Notes: a model not told the origin generated them from the sequence alone. A stretch of 64,000 nt of DNA from Candidatus Gastranaerophilales bacterium (GCA_944322545.1 CALUPF010000013.1:1-64000), one strand, 5' to 3'. Positions 33,716-44,400 are shown, counted from the first letter of the stretch. Program-made: numbers and translations.

Positions 33716-35152
33716 ATGGAAAAGAAAGAAGGAAAACTATTAATAGTTGATGACAATTTAATGAATATTGAACTATTAGAAGCCACACTTGAACCATTAG
33801 GATATGAAATTTTATCTTACTTAAATCCATTAAAAGCATTAGAAGAATTAAGCAAAACTAAAATAGAACTTGCAATGATTGATATTGTTATGCCAGAAAT
33901 GGATGGTTTTGAATTCACAGAAAAGTTTATTAAAAATCATAAAAACACACCTATCATTTATGTTAGTGCTCACGGTGCAAATGAAAATAAAATCAGAGGC
34001 TACAATCTTGGATCATTTGCATATATAGAAAAGCCTTTTGATGTCAATACAACAAGAGCGCAAGTAAAAAGTGTTTTAAAACTAAAAAAAATGCAAGATG
34101 AACTATTAAAAGAGAAGAAAAAACTTGATATAATTTACCAGTTCACAAAAGATGAAATAATCCTTACAGACATAGACTTTAATATTATTTCTCAAAACCA
34201 CAAACTTTTAAAAGAAAAAAAATATTTAAGCAAAAGTTTTTTAGAAATACTAAAAGAAAATAACCAAATAGAAAATATAGAAAATTTATTGAATTTTGCA
34301 AAATCAAATGAAGAAAATTGCTCATTTAGATTAATTATTGAAAAATCAAAATACACAAAAACTAATATATCTAAAATACATGAAGACGGTCAAGACGGAT
34401 ATTTGATTGTAATCACAGACTTAACAGAAGAAATCAAAGCAGAAAAAGAACGTGAACGTTTTGTTGAAATGTTGACCCATGATTTAAAAACACCTGTTAG
34501 AGCCGAAAAAAGGGCACTAGAACTTTTGCTAGATGGAAGTTTTGGGGAGTTAAATCTTGAGCAAAGCGAGATGATAAAAGAAATATTAAATTCATCAAAG
34601 TATATGATGAGAATGACTGACAATGTACTTACAAGATACAAAATTGATAATGGACAATGTAAAATAAATAAGAAACTAAACTCAATAAAACAAACTCTGC
34701 AAAATTGTATTGATGGTCTAAAATATCTTATCGATGGACAAAATCAAACCATAAAAGTATACACAGAAGTTGAATCAGATGTTTTTTATTTTGATGAGAT
34801 AGAAATCAAACGCGTTATAACAAACATAATCGCAAATGCGTCAGAGTATTCACCAGAAGGCACAACCATTTTTGTATCATTAAAAGAAAATAAAGAAAAT
34901 ATAGAACTTACAATTGAAGATCAAGGACTAGGAATACCTGAAGATAAGCTAGACAAAATTTTTGATGAATATATATCTGGCGCAGAACGTTTCAAAAAAG
35001 TAGGTTCAGGCTTGGGGTTATTTATTTCTAAAAAAATAATTGAAGCGCATAATGGAAAAATATATGTAACTTCAAAAGAAAATAAAGGCTCTAAATTTAC
35101 TATTTCATTACCTATTGAACAGAATTGTAATTTACAGTTAGCGAAAAATTAG
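33716..35152 (+). CDS. response regulator-histidine kinase hybrid
   Basis: A 478-residue protein with an N-terminal receiver (about 8-122, phospho-Asp D56 in AMIDIVMPEMDG, Lys in YIEKPFD), a PAS-like middle (about 140-240), HisKA around H255 (EMLTHDLKTPVRAEKRALELLL) and an HATPase domain with NIIANASEYSP, DQGLGIPED and GSGLGLFISKKI up to about 465. The receiver comes first, the reverse of classic hybrid kinases, so it probably integrates an upstream phosphorelay. No membrane segment: soluble. AAAGGAAGAATTAAA precedes the ATG. Partners are unknown; two LuxR-type regulators lie at 25-26 kb. Confidence 0.92.
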   Translation: MEKKEGKLLIVDDNLMNIELLEATLEPLGYEILSYLNPLKALEELSKTKIELAMIDIVMPEMDGFEFTEKFIKNHKNTPIIYVSAHGANENKIRGYNLGSFAYIEKPFDVNTTRAQVKSVLKLKKMQDELLKEKKKLDIIYQFTKDEIILTDIDFNIISQNHKLLKEKKYLSKSFLEILKENNQIENIENLLNFAKSNEENCSFRLIIEKSKYTKTNISKIHEDGQDGYLIVITDLTEEIKAEKERERFVEMLTHDLKTPVRAEKRALELLLDGSFGELNLEQSEMIKEILNSSKYMMRMTDNVLTRYKIDNGQCKINKKLNSIKQTLQNCIDGLKYLIDGQNQTIKVYTEVESDVFYFDEIEIKRVITNIIANASEYSPEGTTIFVSLKENKENIELTIEDQGLGIPEDKLDKIFDEYISGAERFKKVGSGLGLFISKKIIEAHNGKIYVTSKENKGSKFTISLPIEQNCNLQLAKN

Positions 35153-35301
35153 TTTATTTTTACCGGCTCACAATAATAGACATAGTTTTTAAAAACAGAA
35201 GATTTTTTTTTGAATTCAAAGCTATTTAAATTCTTCATATAATTTTTTTCAATAAACATTTTTTGTTTTTTACTATAAATCTCATTAGAATATATGTGCA
35301 T
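35149..35301 (-). CDS. possible small protein, 50 residues
   Basis: An ATG at 35299-35301 opens a 50-residue frame rich in Lys, Tyr and Asn, ending at TAA (35149-35151) and overlapping the end of the convergent kinase gene by 4 bases. AAGGTGG lies just upstream, though only 3 bases from the ATG. No domain, signal peptide or membrane helix is seen. It fills a gap that otherwise has no gene. Confidence 0.4.
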   Translation of the reverse strand: MHIYSNEIYSKKQKMFIEKNYMKNLNSFEFKKKSSVFKNYVYYCEPVKIN

Positions 35302-35467
35302 ATTCCACCTTTTAATAAAACTCTCTACTTTATGGATTTTTCAAAATATAATATGCTATATATATTGATAAAAAGCCTTGCTCTTTTGCCTGTTTTTAAG
35401 GATACTTAAGAAAGATTTAATAAAAAGAACTCTAATTTTAATAATATTATTAATCTGGATAGTAATT

Positions 35468-37468
35468 ATGCTCGATTGGAAAAAGAAATTAAAATTCATA
35501 GCTATTACATCAGCTTTTGCAGTATTGATTTTAATAGTCCTAACTAATGTTGTAAAAATGACACAAGTATCAGAAAAAGACTTTAGAACATACGAACAAG
35601 GTCTTTATTTTTTAAACAAAAATGACTATCAAAATGCATTTTATAATTTTTCAAACGTGTCAAAAAATTCAGCAATATATGAAATCGCACTATTGCGTCA
35701 AGCTATTTGCGCAGATGAAATAAAAGATTCAGAAACAGCCTCTAAAAGATATCGTCTATTCATCGAAAAATATCCAGATTCAATGTTTATACAAAAAGTC
35801 TACTATGCTTTAGCCCAAAATTATTTTAGAGCAAATGATTACCCAAAAGCAGAAAAAATTTTCAACGAAATAAAAAGAAATTTCAAAGACACAGAATATA
35901 GTACAGCAGCCAACTATTATCTGGGGTTAATACACAAAGATAAAGACAAAACAAAAGCAAAAAATTCTTTCATAGAATATCTAAAAGAAGCACCTGATGG
36001 AAGATATGCAATTTCTTCAGTTAATGAAATACTAAATCTAAAAGAAGAATTAAACCAAAACGACTATTATCTAATTGGTCGAGCATACACAAAAAATGGA
36101 AACTATAAAACTGCACTTGATTACCTAAATAAATCCTATATGTCATCTAGCTGGGGTTATATTGCATTAGATGATATAAAAACAGGAGAATATCAGAAAA
36201 GTCGAGAAATATTTGAAAATGGTTATGCAAAATACTCATATAGTGTTGCAGAAAAAGATATAAGAACATTTATAGACACGTATGTTTTCAATTACCCAGA
36301 TGGCATCAAAAAAGGTTTATATAAAGCTCTAGAGATTGCTAATAACAATAATTCAAAAGGTGCAGATTATATATTATACTTACTTACAAAATACGAATCT
36401 AATGAAAACAAACTAAAAATATACAATGAAATTTTTCAAAAATACCCCAAAGGAGATTATGCAGCAGATGCCTTGTCAAATCTTTTTTGGAATGCATACA
36501 AATCAAGAAACTATACCCAAGCAATGCAACTTGGTCAAATACATTTGAGAGATTATCAAAACACAATTTCTTCACCTAAAGTGATGTTTTGGATGGGAAG
36601 AATTGCAGAAAAACAAGGCTTAAGAAATGAAGCTAAAGGTTTTTATCAACGTTTGCTAGAAAAATATCCTGATGATTATTATGCATACAGAGCAGCTAAA
36701 AAACTTAGTTTCACAACGGGATCTGGATGGAAAACAAAAACATCACACAGGCTTCCAGAGAATGACAAAGTTATATTATTCCCTATAAAACACACAAAAA
36801 TTTCAGATGACAATATGACTTTGGTCAACACAATTATTAAACTCAAAGATTTCTCACTACTAGGAGAAATTGAAAAAGATAACAAATCTATCCAAAGCTG
36901 GCTTATGTACAAAAATGGCAAATACGCAACATCAGCAACATTAGCTAGAGATGCAATTTCAGAAATGGAAACTAAACCATCTTTTTCTGATGCATTATAT
37001 AAACTTGCATACCAATTACACTACCAAGAAAATATTAATAACTACTCAAAATATTATAGCCTCGATCCTTACCTAGTCGCAGCCCTAATTAGAGAAGAAA
37101 GCTACTACAATCCTAAAGCAGGTAGCTCTGTCGGGGCAATGGGATTAATGCAGCTAATGCCTGCTACTGCATCATATATAGCATCAAAAAAAGGAATTCA
37201 ATACACAGGATCAGCTTCATTATTCAACCCAGAAACAAATATAGAACTTGGTTGCGCTTATTTAAATTATGCAAAACAAAAACTACATAACAATGATTTG
37301 CTTGCTGTTGCATCTTATAATGGAGGTCCTAACGCTGTAAGAAACTGGCACGAAAACCTTAATTATGACAATTTTGATGAGTTTATAGAAAATATCCCAT
37401 ACCCTGAAACTAAAGAATATGTAAAAAAAGTTTATAGAAGTTATTGGGTATACCTAAATGTATACTAG
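35468..37468 (+). CDS. membrane-anchored soluble lytic transglycosylase (SLT) with TPR repeats
   Basis: A 666-residue murein lytic transglycosylase. The start is set at the ATG 35468, giving an N-terminal anchor (about 8-30, LKFIAITSAFAVLILIVL); a TTG 90 bases upstream would add an unlikely hydrophobic extension. Residues about 40-450 are helical TPR/Slt70-like repeats. The C-terminal SLT domain (from about 530) has catalytic E544 in LIREESYYNPKAGSSVGAMGLMQLMPATA, then LAVASYNGGPNAVRNW. It cleaves the MurNAc-GlcNAc bond with 1,6-anhydro product formation, for wall turnover or to open a path for envelope machines. An ABC ATPase gene follows 33 bases later. Confidence 0.9.
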   Translation: MLDWKKKLKFIAITSAFAVLILIVLTNVVKMTQVSEKDFRTYEQGLYFLNKNDYQNAFYNFSNVSKNSAIYEIALLRQAICADEIKDSETASKRYRLFIEKYPDSMFIQKVYYALAQNYFRANDYPKAEKIFNEIKRNFKDTEYSTAANYYLGLIHKDKDKTKAKNSFIEYLKEAPDGRYAISSVNEILNLKEELNQNDYYLIGRAYTKNGNYKTALDYLNKSYMSSSWGYIALDDIKTGEYQKSREIFENGYAKYSYSVAEKDIRTFIDTYVFNYPDGIKKGLYKALEIANNNNSKGADYILYLLTKYESNENKLKIYNEIFQKYPKGDYAADALSNLFWNAYKSRNYTQAMQLGQIHLRDYQNTISSPKVMFWMGRIAEKQGLRNEAKGFYQRLLEKYPDDYYAYRAAKKLSFTTGSGWKTKTSHRLPENDKVILFPIKHTKISDDNMTLVNTIIKLKDFSLLGEIEKDNKSIQSWLMYKNGKYATSATLARDAISEMETKPSFSDALYKLAYQLHYQENINNYSKYYSLDPYLVAALIREESYYNPKAGSSVGAMGLMQLMPATASYIASKKGIQYTGSASLFNPETNIELGCAYLNYAKQKLHNNDLLAVASYNGGPNAVRNWHENLNYDNFDEFIENIPYPETKEYVKKVYRSYWVYLNVY

Positions 37469-37501
37469 ATAAAAATTTAAAATAGAAGATATAATAAACT
37501 T

Positions 37502-38479
37502 ATGCAAAAACTTTTAGAAATTAAAAACCTAAATATGTATTATCCGATTCAAAGTACAATTAATTTTTCGGGTAAAACTAAAGAATATCTAAAAGCATTA
37601 TCTAACATAAATCTTGATATTTATAAGGGAGAAATTCTTGGACTAGTTGGGGAATCAGGTTGTGGAAAATCAACACTTGGAAAATCAATTTTAAAACTAA
37701 TTTCTCCAGAAGGTTCTGTTTTGTATGAAAACCAAAATATTTTAGATTTTAACTCAGCACAACTAAAAGAATTTAGAAAAAAAGCACAGCTTATTTTTCA
37801 AAACCCATATTCTAGTCTTGATCCAAGAATGACAATTTTTAAGATTTTACGAGAACCTCTTGTCGTCCATAATATAAAAAATAAAGAAGAAATAAAAAAA
37901 AGAATATATGAAGTAATAAAACTTGTAGGTTTGGATGAAAGTGCTCTTCAAAGATATCCACATGAATTTTCAGGCGGTCAACGACAAAGAATAGCAATAG
38001 CACGAGCTTTAATACTCAAACCGAAATTTCTAGTTGCAGATGAGCCTGTATCGGCCCTAGATGTAAGCATACAAGCTCAGATTATTACACTATTAAAGGA
38101 ACTAAAAGAAAAACTCAATTTAACAATTTTATTTATTTCTCACGACCTAGGTGTTGTAAAATATCTATCTGACAGGATTGCTGTAATGTATCTTGGAGAC
38201 ATTGTTGAATTATCAGAAACTAATGAACTTTTTGCAAATCCAAAACATCCATACACTAAAGCTCTCATATCGGCAGTTCCTTCAATCCATAAAAAAGAAC
38301 AGGAACAAATTAAATTAGATGGTGACTTACCATCACCTAAAAATCCACCTAAAGCTTGCAAATTTCATACAAGATGTCCAAATGTTATTGAAATATGTTC
38401 TAAAATCACACCAGATTACGTAAAAATAGAGAAAAATCATTGTGTAAAATGTCATTTATATAATGAAAAAAGCTCCTAG
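37502..38479 (+). CDS. oligopeptide/dipeptide ABC transporter ATPase (OppF type)
   Basis: A 325-residue ABC ATPase. Walker A GLVGESGCGKST is at about 46-57, the Q-loop in IFQNPYSSLDPRM, the signature FSGGQRQRIAIARAL at about 158-172, Walker B FLVADEPVSALD and the switch His in FISHDLG. The C-terminal oligo_HPY region (ELFANPKHPYTKALISAVPSIHK, then CKFHTRCP and cysteine-rich tail) identifies the peptide or nickel transporter subgroup. OppF-like by the N-terminal NMYYPI segment. Permeases and binding protein are not adjacent. The stop lies inside the following terminator. Confidence 0.92.
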   Translation: MQKLLEIKNLNMYYPIQSTINFSGKTKEYLKALSNINLDIYKGEILGLVGESGCGKSTLGKSILKLISPEGSVLYENQNILDFNSAQLKEFRKKAQLIFQNPYSSLDPRMTIFKILREPLVVHNIKNKEEIKKRIYEVIKLVGLDESALQRYPHEFSGGQRQRIAIARALILKPKFLVADEPVSALDVSIQAQIITLLKELKEKLNLTILFISHDLGVVKYLSDRIAVMYLGDIVELSETNELFANPKHPYTKALISAVPSIHKKEQEQIKLDGDLPSPKNPPKACKFHTRCPNVIEICSKITPDYVKIEKNHCVKCHLYNEKSS

Positions 38480-38494
38480 ATTTTGGAGCTTTTT
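38467..38494. terminator. terminator after the OppF-like gene
   Basis: AAAAAGCTCC (38467-38476) pairs with GGAGCTTTTT (38485-38494) around an 8-base loop. It overlaps the stop codon of the plus-strand gene and could also serve the convergent gene at 38504. Confidence 0.85.
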
Positions 38495-38503
38495 ATTTAA
38501 AAC

Positions 38504-38980
38504 TTATTTTGCATATTTAAGAAATCTTTGAACCTTAGTGTACATCATTTCTTCTTTTATTTTTAACTTTCCACTAGCATCAGGTCCAATAACAAAATGA
38601 GCAGGAATTTTATAATCACTTGTAGATGGTTGTCTTAAACATGTAATTTTATAATCATTTCCCTGTTTTGTAATTTTTCTGTTTGTATAATAGTTCTTAT
38701 ACTTTGTAATTTTTGCTCCATTAACACCGATTCTCATCTGATTAAAATATTGTTTAGTATCAGCTGTAACAGTAGCAGTTGTTCCATCTGGTTTCATAAC
38801 TACTCTTATAATTTTAGCATTTGGCGCATAAAAACTAGGAACTGTATCACTATATGTGTTAGCAGCATTAACATAATTATTAAAAAAGGCTAAAACTTCT
38901 TCAGGTGTCGCAGCATTAGCAGCAAAAAAACATCCTGTAAAAATCAATAAGCTTAAAACTGTCATTATTTTTTTTGTCAT
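38504..38980 (-). CDS. exported NTF2/SnoaL-like protein
   Basis: A 158-residue protein with a signal peptide (MTKKIMTVLSLLIFTGCFFAANA, cleavage near residue 23). Cys17 sits in FTGC, a poor lipobox, so a lipoprotein is possible but less likely. The mature part, starting TPEEVLAFFNNYVNAANTYSDTVPSFYAPNAKIIRV, has the pattern of small NTF2-like cone domains: helix pair, then curved strands including YFNQMR and KITKYKNYYTNRKI. No catalytic residues stand out. AAGGAGACATTTTT precedes the ATG. Function unknown; envelope location likely. Confidence 0.65.
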   Translation of the reverse strand: MTKKIMTVLSLLIFTGCFFAANAATPEEVLAFFNNYVNAANTYSDTVPSFYAPNAKIIRVVMKPDGTTATVTADTKQYFNQMRIGVNGAKITKYKNYYTNRKITKQGNDYKITCLRQPSTSDYKIPAHFVIGPDASGKLKIKEEMMYTKVQRFLKYAK

Positions 38981-39074
38981 ATAAAAATGTCTCCTTCTCT
39001 CACATTAGTACACATATTATACAACGAAAAAATCCCCAGAAAGTTCAAATAAAAATGAATATTTTACAAAACAA

Positions 39075-39125
39075 AATCAAAGTTCAGATTATAATTCATT
39101 TGATTTTCTAACCTGAACTCTGATT
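39075..39125 (-). terminator. stem-loop after the 372-residue unknown gene
   Basis: AATCAAAGTTCAG at 39075-39087 pairs with CTGAACTCTGATT at 39113-39125, twelve of thirteen positions, around a 25-base loop. On the minus strand it is followed by TTGTTTTG. The long loop makes it a less certain terminator. Confidence 0.5.
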
Positions 39126-39140
39126 TTTCTTATACTTATA

Positions 39141-40259
39141 TTAATAAACGCAGGGCAAGTTTCCCCCAGCAACTTCTGAAATCACAGGTTTTTTACCAGA
39201 ATCTTTCGGATACGTTGTTTTGGCTCTATATGTACCTTTGTAAAAACCAAATTCATCTTTTAGTGCTGTAAAAACTGTTTTTTCATCACCCATTTGTTTT
39301 TTAGCTTTAACTACTACATAGCTGCCAGATTGTTTATCATAAATATCTTCTACTTCATGTATATATTTTTGTCCATTAAAAACACCTGATTCTTTAGAAA
39401 TTTTTCTACCCTCTTTATATATATGCTCACGAACAGTATTTCCTTCAGACCATACAGTTTTATCATAGACTAACTTTCCATCTTTATCATATCTTTCTAA
39501 AACTGTACGAGTTCTGCTATTTCCACAAGAATCTACAAATTTGGTAATTTTCTCTTTAGAACCGTCAGAATATATTCTTTCAAAACCTGTGCCAGATTCT
39601 CCCATCCAGGCAGATTTTACATACTGGGGTTGTGTTTGAGAAACAAGAGTTGGTTTTTGAGGTTTAACTTTTTTGTTATTTACTCTTATCATTTTAGTCT
39701 TTCCAGCATCTTGATATTCTATTAACATATCCTCGCCTGATGTATTAGTAAAAGTCTTTACGGGTTTTCCTGTAATAGGATTGTATGAAGTCCTTCTGAT
39801 AGAGCCATCCAAAGTAGTTACATTTGATTTGAGCAATTGACCGGCTGCATTATATTCTTTTACCATTACAGCGCCGTTTTTATTTACTTTACGGATTTCT
39901 TTATTGCCGTTAGGAAGAATTTTTTCTGCTGTCTTTGTTGCTTTTGCTTTTTTTATAGCTTCAGCAGCTTCATCTTTTGCCTTTTTAATTGCTTCAGCAG
40001 CTTCTTGTTTTGCACTAAAAACTGCAATATCTTTTTGAGAAGTAATATCTGCTATTTCTTTTGCTGTTTTGCCCTTCAAAGCTTGCATTTCTTGCTGAAC
40101 TTTGCCAACAGCTTCTTCGCCAAGTCTAACAGCTTTATTTACAGCTTCAGAAATTGCGCTTTGAGCACTTTCTTTTGAAACGCCACCTAAAGCTTTGCTT
40201 TTCAATGCAGAATATGCTTCTTTAGTAATAACAGTAATTTGATCAGGATTAATAGCCAT
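39141..40259 (-). CDS. unknown protein: coiled coil plus repeated beta segments
   Basis: A 372-residue protein. The start is ATG at 40259, preceded by GAAAGGAAATAAA; a longer frame from 40274 is less likely. Residues about 15-95 form an Ala/Lys/Glu-rich coiled coil (AKQEAAEAIKKAKDEAAEAIKKAKAT contains a perfect 11-residue duplication). The remainder is a run of short strands with G, Y and D turns (NGAVMVKEYNAAGQLLKS, DGSIRRTSYNPITGKP), recalling YD-like or toxB/MORN-like repeats. No signal peptide. Function unknown; a structural or surface role is possible. Confidence 0.7.
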   Translation of the reverse strand: MAINPDQITVITKEAYSALKSKALGGVSKESAQSAISEAVNKAVRLGEEAVGKVQQEMQALKGKTAKEIADITSQKDIAVFSAKQEAAEAIKKAKDEAAEAIKKAKATKTAEKILPNGNKEIRKVNKNGAVMVKEYNAAGQLLKSNVTTLDGSIRRTSYNPITGKPVKTFTNTSGEDMLIEYQDAGKTKMIRVNNKKVKPQKPTLVSQTQPQYVKSAWMGESGTGFERIYSDGSKEKITKFVDSCGNSRTRTVLERYDKDGKLVYDKTVWSEGNTVREHIYKEGRKISKESGVFNGQKYIHEVEDIYDKQSGSYVVVKAKKQMGDEKTVFTALKDEFGFYKGTYRAKTTYPKDSGKKPVISEVAGGNLPCVY

Positions 40260-40417
40260 TTTATTTCCTTTCAATAATAAATCTGATATAAAAAATAAAA
40301 ACTCAAAAAAAATAAAAATTGCTACTTTTGTAATTTTTTACATTGATCTTTTAACTATTATAAAATTTCAGACAGTAAGCACGATCTTTTACTTCTATTG
40401 ACAAATAAATTCACACA

Positions 40418-40460
40418 AAAAATGTGGGTGTCTTAAAAAAATAAAGACACCCACATTTTT
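40418..40460 (-). terminator. strong terminator after the M48-like gene
   Basis: A perfect 17-base stem (40418-40434 with 40444-40460) with a 9-base loop and flanking A and T tracts, 8 bases after the minus-strand stop at 40469. Confidence 0.9.
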
Positions 40461-40468
40461 TATAAATT

Positions 40469-41314
40469 CTAATTTCCTGAAACCTGAATCAAACTATATG
40501 CCGCACTCCAAGGGTTTGTTGATTTAGCCATGTTTCTAGCTCTTTTCAATTTATCAGCTTTCAACTTTTCTTGCTCTTTTTTAGCTTTTTCTAATTTTTT
40601 AGGATCAGCATTTCTGATTTTTAAATTAGCATATATCAAATTCAAAGCTTTTTGATAAGAATCTGTTTTGTAATTTGCTTTGACAGTAGCAGGATAATTA
40701 TAGTTCGCATAGTCATATATATTCATGATTCTGTCTTCACAAGAAAGATTATCATCTAAAAGACCACCAGTATTTGCTATATCAGACTTATAAACAACAG
40801 AAATTAAAGCTAATGGATTATATTTAGCAGTTGCCAATAAATCAACAGCAGTTATGTCAGCTTCTTTTTGATTGTCCTTACTAACCTTACTTGCAGAAAT
40901 AGTTTTCAACAAACTAACAGTAGTATTACCTTTTTCAGAAGTTGTGGTTGGAGAAATAGAAGAAAGAACATTATTAAATAAAGAAGCTTTAGCATAATGA
41001 CCATTAACCAAATGTCCAATTTCTGAAGCAACAACTGCCGCTAATTCATTGTCATTTTCAACGTATTTCAAATCACCACTATAAATATATACAGTTTGAG
41101 TGTATGTAGATTCAGAATTCATATTCTGATTATCAGTTACCTTAAAAGATACAGTATTTGGCATCTTATTTGCTTTTATAATATTCTGACCAATAACATT
41201 CAAATGACTAACATTTTTTGAATCAAACCAGTTAGTCGAAGTATTGTAAGAAGCAGCAAAAGCAGCAGATGTTAAAAGAAACAAACTTAAAACTAATCCT
41301 AAAAATTTTTTCAT
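40469..41314 (-). CDS. exported degenerate M48-family peptidase
   Basis: A 281-residue exported protein with signal peptide (MKKFLGLVLSLFLLTSAAFA). The start ATG at 41314 follows GGAAGGGAG; a longer frame from 41332 is less likely. The M48 core is visible: NELAAVVASEIGHLVNGH, and QKEADITAVDLLATAKYNP with the third-ligand Glu-Ala-Asp. However the first His of HEXXH is Ser97 (SEIGH), so the zinc site is incomplete and the protein is probably inactive or an altered chaperone-like relative of BepA/LoiP. The C-terminus is Lys-rich. Monocistronic, with its own terminator. Confidence 0.8.
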   Translation of the reverse strand: MKKFLGLVLSLFLLTSAAFAASYNTSTNWFDSKNVSHLNVIGQNIIKANKMPNTVSFKVTDNQNMNSESTYTQTVYIYSGDLKYVENDNELAAVVASEIGHLVNGHYAKASLFNNVLSSISPTTTSEKGNTTVSLLKTISASKVSKDNQKEADITAVDLLATAKYNPLALISVVYKSDIANTGGLLDDNLSCEDRIMNIYDYANYNYPATVKANYKTDSYQKALNLIYANLKIRNADPKKLEKAKKEQEKLKADKLKRARNMAKSTNPWSAAYSLIQVSGN

Positions 41315-41358
41315 ATTACAACTCCCTTCCATTCAGTAAAAACATTATAACAGATAAC

Positions 41359-41390
41359 AAAAAAGCCGTCCTATAAAGAACGGCTTTTTT
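41359..41390 (-). terminator. terminator after rpoC2
   Basis: An 11-base stem (41359-41369 with 41380-41390) of AAAAAAGCCGT and its complement, ten-base loop; on the minus strand it ends in a T tract. It closes the rpoB-rpoC1-rpoC2 operon. Confidence 0.85.
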
Positions 41391-41408
41391 AATTTATTTT
41401 AATAATAA

Positions 41409-44400
41409 TTATTCACCAATAGTGAAGTCAGGAGCACCGAACATACCTTCTATTTCTTCAAGAATAGCAGAAGGTTTTCTTGCATTGTTCTTTTGTGCTG
41501 CACGTCTTTGTGCTTCTTTATCCTTTTCTTCAGAAGCGTGAGTCAAGTGGTAGTAACCAGTACCAGCAGGAATCAATCTACCGATAATTACGTTTTCTTT
41601 AAGACCTCTTAACAAGTCTTTTTTACCATCTACTGCTGCTTCAGTAAGAATTCTTGTTGTTTCTTGGAAAGAAGCTGCTGAAATAAAGCTTTCAGTATTT
41701 AATGAAGCTTTTGTGATACCTAACAACACAGGTTCATAAGTAGCAGGAGTTCCACCAGCTTCTTCAACTGCTTGGTTTTCAATTTCTAACAATTGAATTT
41801 CTACTAATTCACCAGGTAATAATTTTGTATCACCAGATTCAACAACTTTAACCTTCTTAGTCATCTGACGTACAATGATTTCAACGTGTTTATCAGCAAT
41901 TTCTACACCTTGTGAACGATATACTCTTTGTACTTCATCAACAAGATATTGTTGAGCTGCTTCAATACCGTTTAATCTGATAACGTCATGTGGGTTCAAA
42001 GGACCACTAGTCAATGGCTGACCAACATGGATTTTTTGTTTATCTTGAACAATGATATTTGAATCGATAGGATACTTAATTTCTGTTCTACCATTTTCAT
42101 TAACCAAGTATAATCTTGGAACATCATCTTCAATTTCAATTTCAGCAACAGCATCAAACTCTGCAAGAATAGCTGAATCTTTAGGTTTTCTACCCTCTAA
42201 CAATTCTTCTACCCTTGGAAGACCTTGAACGATGTCACCTGTTTTTTGTCTTTCAAATACTAAGTTAGCCAACATATCGCCTCTTAATACAAGAGAACCA
42301 GAATCGACTTGTAACATAGTACCAGGGCTAATCAAGTATGGACGACCAATTCTAACAGTAACTGAGTCTTTTCCAACAGCGATGATTCTACCAGAAGTTG
42401 GAGTTGTTTCTCCACTTTCTGAAATAACACCATCACGTCTTACAAAATCACCTTCTTTAACAACAGGTTTAGTTTTAAGTTTTACAACTTGTTCAACGTT
42501 ATCTGAAATAAGAAGTAATCTTCTCAATTCTTCTTTATCAGATTTGTTTACAGCAACACCATCGTTAATTGCAAGAACTTGAGTTTTTGCAACAGGTTCT
42601 TTTGGAGCGATAGTTTGACCATCTTCAACTAAAAGTTCAGTTTGTAAAGAAGCTTTGTTTGTACCTTCTACTTCACGTCTTACAATCAAAGTTTCTAATA
42701 CAACAACCTTCAATGCATTGTCTTTAGTCATTTCAACCATACCTTTTAAATGGCTTAAATAACCTTGCATTTGAAGAACTAAGCTTGTTCTTGTTAAAGT
42801 AGCACCATCTAAGTTTCTAACTCTAGCACCATCTTTATATTGTAACTGAGTAACAGGAACAATACTGATAGATTCATCTGTACTTTCAAATTCGATACTT
42901 ACAGATTTAGGTTTAATATCAAATTGTTGTACAGGTCTTACTAAAATTTGAATTGGTTTATTAGTAATTGACTCTTCGTCTAAAGAAGTTACATCAATTT
43001 CTTCATCCAAATCATCAATTTCTAAGTTTTCATCTTCAGACTCTAAAATAGTAACAATTGAAGTTTGTTTAGCTTTAATTTTAGGAGCAATTGTTGTTCC
43101 AGCTTCAACAACTTCACCTTCTTCTACTTTCAAGTCGCCAATATTATCTAATGTATAAATTTCACCAGGTCTTACAACTACTTCGTGAATAATATCGTTA
43201 AACTCTTTGATTTCAACAATACCATCAATGTGAGTATATAAGTCTTTAACAACCTCTGTACCAGCTGTAACGAAAGTATTGTTTTCAACCATTTTCAAAG
43301 TAACATCTTTGCTAATTTGATGAACTTCTTCAGGGATGAATATTACAGAACCTGGTTTTGTAATAATTTGATTTTCATCAACTTCTATACCTTGATATCT
43401 AATTTCACCTGAAGATTGAACAGCATATTCATCATCAATCAACTCAGCAATAATCATTCCGTTTTCAACAGATGTATCAGCAGGTGATTTAACAATGTAT
43501 TTTTCGCCAGTTGAATCAACTGTCCAGAATTGTTCTTTTTTAGTTGTTTCGAAAGTAGCATTTGAAGGAGCAATAGAAGCAATAACAATTGTCAATTCTT
43601 TACCTTGAACAATTTTCTTGATTTTTTTGCCTTCAAATTTAACTTCTTCTACAACTAAATTTTCACCAACTCTAACTTCACCGCCGTGTTCAGATGAAAT
43701 ATGAGTTTCTGCTAGTTTTTCACCAGCTTTAATTTTTTGTCCATCTTTTACAAGGATTTTAGAACCACCAGGAAGGTTGTAAACGTCACCGCCTAAAACC
43801 CAAACGATACCGTTTTTGTTAGCAGTTCTTGAAATGTTACCTTGTCTGTCTTTCTTTTCATCAGCAACAAAATCTTCAAAAATAACTTCACCAGAAAGAT
43901 CTGAGTTAATATCTTTTGTTGCTTTTTCTGTTAAACGGCTACCGTCACCAGATGAAGCAGGTTCAAACTCAGCAATCTGATCGCCTTTTTTAACAGTCAT
44001 ACCATTAACAACAAACATTTTAGCGCCTGTTGGAATATGATATTTTCTTGTCATTTTAGCGCCTTTTAGTTCAAGATCGCCTTCTTGAATGTTAACTTGA
44101 ACAATATCACCATGACGAGTTCTCATTTCTTTTGTTTTTAATTTAGAAATGATTTCACCATCCATATCAGCATCGATATGTTTCATAGCACCAGAACCTT
44201 TAAATACACCACCAGTGTGGAAAGTTCTCATCGTAAGCTGTGTACCAGGTTCACCGATTGATTGAGCAGCAATAATACCGATAGCTTCACCAACATCAAC
44301 CATTTTTTGAGTTGTCATTGCCCAACCATAACATTTACGACATACACCATATTCTAATGCACATGTCAACGCTGAACGAACTTTCAATTCGTGTAAATCG

